Positions 6,382-9,055 of a stretch of DNA of 9,055 nt are shown piece by piece (position 1 is the stretch's first letter; the number at the start of each line of letters is the position of its first letter). The DNA lies in the NCBI GenBank assembly GCA_003554565.1, contig PWGR01000024.1, positions 1 through 9,055 of the forward strand, in the 5' to 3' direction. The position numbers were made by a program, and so were the translations under genes. Below the pieces are notes generated by a model. It saw only the letters and a program-made list of their open reading frames with translations, was not told where the DNA came from and did no database searches. Source of the stretch: Clostridia bacterium (GTDB lineage Bacteria > Bacillota > Sulfobacillia > SLMV01).

Positions 6382-7506
6382 TTGCCCTGCGGTCGACCCG
6401 GAGAAAGCTACTCGCCCGATCGATATGACTACTACCTTCCGGCCTGTGACATAGCACAGACCCCCACAGAGGATCGTCCCGCGTCGGGATTGTTGGTGTT
6501 GGACAGAAAGCGCCGTGCGGCGGATCCGCGCGGGATGCATCACCGGAGATTCCGCGATATCTGCGGATATCTTTCGCCGCGTGATTGCCTGATCCTGAAC
6601 CGGACTCGCGTGATTGCAGCCCGTCTGCGCGGTTTCAAACACCCCACCGGCGGCTCCGCCGAAGTACTGCTGCTGGAGCCGGGCGATGATGAGCGGTGGA
6701 AGGCGCTGCTGCGGCCAGCGCGCAGGCTCCGCCCCGGTGTGCGCATTGTGATACCGCCGCTTGAGCGTTTGTGCGATCTGCGGGAACTGCCACCGCGGGA
6801 ACGGGTAGCGGAGCCCCCTCCGAACGCACTCTGGGTTGAAGTTGCTCGCGAGCTGGGCGATGGAAAGTATGAGGTGCGGGTCAGGGGAGTTGAAGGACCG
6901 GAATCTCTTTCTGGACACGGGAGCATCCCATTGCCTCCCTACATAGGAGAGACGCCACAAAACCCGGATCGCTACCAGACTGTCTATGCGGAGGATCCCG
7001 GCTCGGTGGCGGCGCCCACTGCCGGGCTGCACTTCGATGAACAGCTGCTGGAGACGGTCAGAAGGTGTGGAGTTGCAGTCGAGTATCTTACACTGCATAT
7101 TGGTCTGGATACCTTCCGTCCCGTGCGGTCGGCGGACATCAGAGAACACGAGATGCACAGGGAGTTCCTGCAGGTCCCTGAACGCGCTGTGGAGACGGTA
7201 AGGAATGCCCGTGCTGCCGGAGGACGCGCTGTCGCGGTGGGGACAACTGTCGTTCGGGCACTGGAGACCGCGGCGAGAGGTGGCCAGCTGCGCCCTTACA
7301 GCGGGCAGACGGATCTTTTCATCTATCCCGGGTTTCAGTTCCGGGCCGTGGATGCCATGATCACCAATTTCCACCTGCCGAGGAGCACCCTGCTCATGCT
7401 GGTGTCCGCTTTTGCTGGACGTGATCGCATTATGGCTGCATATCGCGAGGCCAGGCGGCGGAGATATCGATTCTACTCGTTCGGTGATGCTATGTTCATC
7501 ATATGA
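6382..7506 (+). CDS. queA: S-adenosylmethionine:tRNA ribosyltransferase-isomerase
   Basis: QueA transfers and isomerises the ribosyl group of S-adenosylmethionine onto preQ1 at tRNA position 34, giving epoxyqueuosine. The start here is TTG, giving 374 residues, because GGTGGAGG (6370-6377) is the only good ribosome site; the spacing of four bases is short. ATG 6361 and TTG 6358 are in-frame alternatives without one. Family motifs appear in order: YDYYLP at 15-20, LNRTRVIAARL at 72-82, GSVAAPTAGLHF at 207-218, GLDTFRPV at 241-248, VGTTVVRALE at 286-295, TNFHLPRSTLLMLVSAF at 328-344 and YRFYSFGDAM at 362-371. It exceeds the usual ~340-350 residues through a short N-terminal extension and an insertion-like stretch near 125-146. 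The next gene is tgt, its pathway partner. Confidence 0.95.
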   Translation: MPCGRPGESYSPDRYDYYLPACDIAQTPTEDRPASGLLVLDRKRRAADPRGMHHRRFRDICGYLSPRDCLILNRTRVIAARLRGFKHPTGGSAEVLLLEPGDDERWKALLRPARRLRPGVRIVIPPLERLCDLRELPPRERVAEPPPNALWVEVARELGDGKYEVRVRGVEGPESLSGHGSIPLPPYIGETPQNPDRYQTVYAEDPGSVAAPTAGLHFDEQLLETVRRCGVAVEYLTLHIGLDTFRPVRSADIREHEMHREFLQVPERAVETVRNARAAGGRAVAVGTTVVRALETAARGGQLRPYSGQTDLFIYPGFQFRAVDAMITNFHLPRSTLLMLVSAFAGRDRIMAAYREARRRRYRFYSFGDAMFII

Positions 7507-7523
7507 TTGGAGGGGCCGCAACC

Positions 7524-8642
7524 GTGCTCTTTGATGTGCAGCACTGCTGCAGCGAGACAGAGGCCCGGACGGGCCGGGTTCTTAGCCATCACGGCGCGAC
7601 GGAGACGCCGGTCTTCATGCCGGTAGGTACCAATGCTTCCGTGAAGGCGATGCCGCCTGCCGCGCTCGGGCAGATCGGTGCCCGAATTGTGCTGAGTAAT
7701 ACCTATCACCTGTATCTCCGTCCGGGAGATGAGCTTATTGCATCTGCCGGGGGCCTGCACCGGTTCATGGACTGGTCCGGTCCAATTCTGACCGACAGCG
7801 GGGGATTTCAGGTGTTCAGTCTTTCCTCCCTGCGCAGGGTGGACGACGAGGGGATAACCTTTCGCTCGCACATCGACGGATCGGAGCATCGCTTTACTCC
7901 CGAGCGAGTCATGCAGATCCAGAGAAACCTTGGTGCGGACTTCGTGATGTGCCTGGACCAGTGCCCTGCCCTGCCGGCGGAGCGGGATGAGCTGCTGCGG
8001 GCGCTCGACCGCACCACCGCATGGGCCGAACGGTGCCGCGAGGCAGAAATCAGCTCACATCAGGCACTCTTCGGCATTGTCCAGGGGGGCACCGATGTAC
8101 AACTACGTTTGCGTCACCTGAAGGACATCACCTCGCTCGATTTTTCGGGGTATGCCCTGGGGGGGCTCAGTGTGGGTGAGCCAAAGGAGGACATGTACCG
8201 GGTACTGCGGGCGACGGTTCCGCACATGCCGGTGGAAAGGCCACGCTATCTCATGGGGGTTGGGAGCCCGGATGCCATTATTGAGGCAGTGCGGTGGGGA
8301 ATAGATATGCTGGACAGTGTGTATCCCACCCGCATCGCCCGCCACGGAACGATACTCACCGCAGAAGGATCGATTCCCGTCCGCAATGCTGCTTACGCAG
8401 AGGACTTCCGTCCTCTGGATGAAAGATGTACGTGCTATGTCTGCCGCAATTTCTCGCGTGCCTACCTTCGCCACCTGATCAAGGCCGATGAGCTTCTGGC
8501 CTATTATCTGGCCACATATCACAACCTGCATTTTCTGATTGAGATGATGGGGGAACTGCGCGGGGCCATTCGTGAAGGAAGGTTTCTCAGCTGGCGCGAG
8601 CAGTTCTGGCAGCGCTTCTACGGATGCGGACCCCCGGAGTAG
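7524..8642 (+). CDS. tgt: tRNA-guanine transglycosylase (queuine family)
   Basis: Bacterial Tgt swaps guanine 34 of tRNA-Asp, -Asn, -His and -Tyr for preQ1, the step before QueA. With the GTG start the product has 372 residues. The base-binding and proton-transfer aspartate lies in DSGGFQVF (Asp91), the FGIVQGG and YALGGLSVGE substrate motifs follow, and the nucleophile is Asp264 in LDSVYPTR. The zinc site is Cys302, Cys304, Cys307 and His333, with the expected C-x-C-x2-C-x25-H spacing. The GTG is preferred because GGAGGGG (7509-7515) is eight bases upstream. The in-frame ATG at 7503 overlaps the queA stop as ATGA but lacks a ribosome site; it would add seven residues. All catalytic and metal residues are present. 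Confidence 0.96.
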   Translation: MLFDVQHCCSETEARTGRVLSHHGATETPVFMPVGTNASVKAMPPAALGQIGARIVLSNTYHLYLRPGDELIASAGGLHRFMDWSGPILTDSGGFQVFSLSSLRRVDDEGITFRSHIDGSEHRFTPERVMQIQRNLGADFVMCLDQCPALPAERDELLRALDRTTAWAERCREAEISSHQALFGIVQGGTDVQLRLRHLKDITSLDFSGYALGGLSVGEPKEDMYRVLRATVPHMPVERPRYLMGVGSPDAIIEAVRWGIDMLDSVYPTRIARHGTILTAEGSIPVRNAAYAEDFRPLDERCTCYVCRNFSRAYLRHLIKADELLAYYLATYHNLHFLIEMMGELRGAIREGRFLSWREQFWQRFYGCGPPE

Positions 8643-8677
8643 TCCGTTGGTCCTTCCGGGATTTGTGCCACATGCCT

Positions 8678-8695
8678 GTGACATACAGCTGTCAC
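8678..8695 (+). repeat. Inverted repeat downstream of tgt
   Basis: GTGACA (8678-8683) and TGTCAC (8690-8695) form a perfect 6-base inverted repeat with a 6-base centre that contributes to a second palindrome, ACAGCTGT (8685-8692). It lies about 35 bases after the tgt stop and just upstream of a promoter-like element. It could be an operator for a dimeric regulator or an RNA hairpin; no T-run follows, so it is not a normal terminator. Confidence 0.4.
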
Positions 8696-8702
8696 CCCCG
8701 GG

Positions 8703-8711
8703 TGCTATAAG
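8703..8711 (+). promoter_or_regulatory. Candidate extended -10 promoter downstream of tgt
   Basis: TGCTATAAG is a good extended -10 element (TGn plus TATAAG). There is no convincing -35 box at 16-18 bases. The inverted repeat at 8678-8695 occupies the -35 region, a common operator position. CATACAG at 8682-8688 could instead be part of a sigma-E-like -10. Either would drive transcription into the end of the window. Confidence 0.35.
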
Positions 8712-8730
8712 TGGAATCAGATGATGTGGT

Positions 8731-8976
8731 TTGGAAGTGAAATGGCTGCCCCTGGAGGAATTGACGGATGCAAGAAGAAACTGTGTCATCGTAGACCATG
8801 CACCCAGCGACAGAGTGAATCCTCGTGGAATTACTGGTTCTGACGCAGGTATGCTCTGCCCGAACCGGCAGATCGGCCCGGAAGTGAATAGGTTACACGA
8901 GCGGGCTGAAGATGCTCGGATTCGGATCGAGTCTATATCTGAAGGCCTGCAGCGGCTTCTGCGCAATCTGCTCTGA
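8731..8976 (+). CDS. Unrecognised small ORF, doubtful
   Basis: This 81-codon reading frame starts at TTG (GTG at 8737 is also possible) and ends at 8976. I do not recognise the product. Its N-terminal half has no clear pattern, while the last ~30 residues (NRLHERAEDARIRIESISEG onward) look like a charged amphipathic helix or short coiled coil. No Shine-Dalgarno site precedes either start, and the frame is open only from 8725, so it may be a chance ORF or the remnant of a decayed gene. It is the longest + strand frame between tgt and the window end. Bases 8977-9055 show no gene start I can support. Confidence 0.25.
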   Translation: MEVKWLPLEELTDARRNCVIVDHAPSDRVNPRGITGSDAGMLCPNRQIGPEVNRLHERAEDARIRIESISEGLQRLLRNLL

Positions 8977-9055
8977 GAACTGTCTGGGTGGGCTGCGCGA
9001 CTTATATCGCCAGCATACGAGGTACCAGGGCTATTGGGAAGGGTTGCCTCACGGC

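Noticed and set aside
6304..7521. 405-codon ORF on the - strand opposite queA
   Set aside because: It is the complement of an intact queA with all family motifs; the antisense translation has no protein-like pattern.
8633..8664. Weak hairpin CCCGGA...TCCGGG at the tgt stop as an intrinsic terminator
   Set aside because: Only six pairs with a 16-base loop, followed by ATTTG rather than a T-run; too weak to call.
8677..8696. TGTGACATACAGCTGTCACC as a CRP or Rex site
   Set aside because: The TGTGA and TCAC half-sites are separated by 10 bases, whereas CRP and Rex sites need 6.
8103..8966. 287-codon ORF on the - strand opposite tgt and the downstream region
   Set aside because: Most of it is antisense to the highly conserved tgt. 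Its translation has no recognisable motif, and it is a by-product of GC-rich codon use.

Overview
The window reads as one stretch of chromosomal housekeeping DNA from a GC-rich, endospore-forming member of the Firmicutes (Bacillota), probably of clostridial or Desulfotomaculum type rather than Bacillus. Three things point there: a T-box leader in front of tyrS, a yunB sporulation gene, and the gene order yebC-ruvC-ruvA-ruvB-DUF2905-queA-tgt. Shine-Dalgarno sites are strong and G-rich, and TTG and GTG starts are frequent. All recognised genes are on the + strand. I see no phage, transposon, CRISPR, rRNA or tRNA gene.

Layout. Positions 1-172 hold the 3' part of a tyrosine-type T-box riboswitch with its antiterminator and terminator. 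It controls tyrS (205-1440). A short gap (1441-1496) with a possible mother-cell sporulation promoter leads into yunB (1497-2165). After a 74-base gap comes nadE (2240-3055), the ammonia-dependent NAD synthase. A short leader with an extended -10 element and two hairpins precedes yebC (3138-3884).

Next comes ruvC-ruvA-ruvB (3931-6130), which makes the Holliday-junction resolvase and branch-migration motor, with 4-base stop/start overlaps at both internal junctions. A 73-residue two-helix membrane protein (DUF2905) follows, then queA and tgt, which perform two steps of queuosine tRNA modification. The last 413 bases (8643-9055) hold no recognisable gene. They contain an inverted repeat, promoter-like elements and one weakly supported 81-codon ORF.

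How the genes fit together. The T-box couples tyrS expression to the charging state of tRNA-Tyr. Tgt and QueA act on the wobble G34 of GUN-anticodon tRNAs, a set that includes tRNA-Tyr. YebC is a translation-associated factor in this family, although its gene is habitually linked to ruvC. The ruv genes resolve recombination intermediates. Nothing here is a clearly undescribed system. The parts most worth a second look are the downstream region after tgt, the yebC leader with its Shine-Dalgarno-occluding hairpin, and the sporulation-type promoter candidate before yunB.
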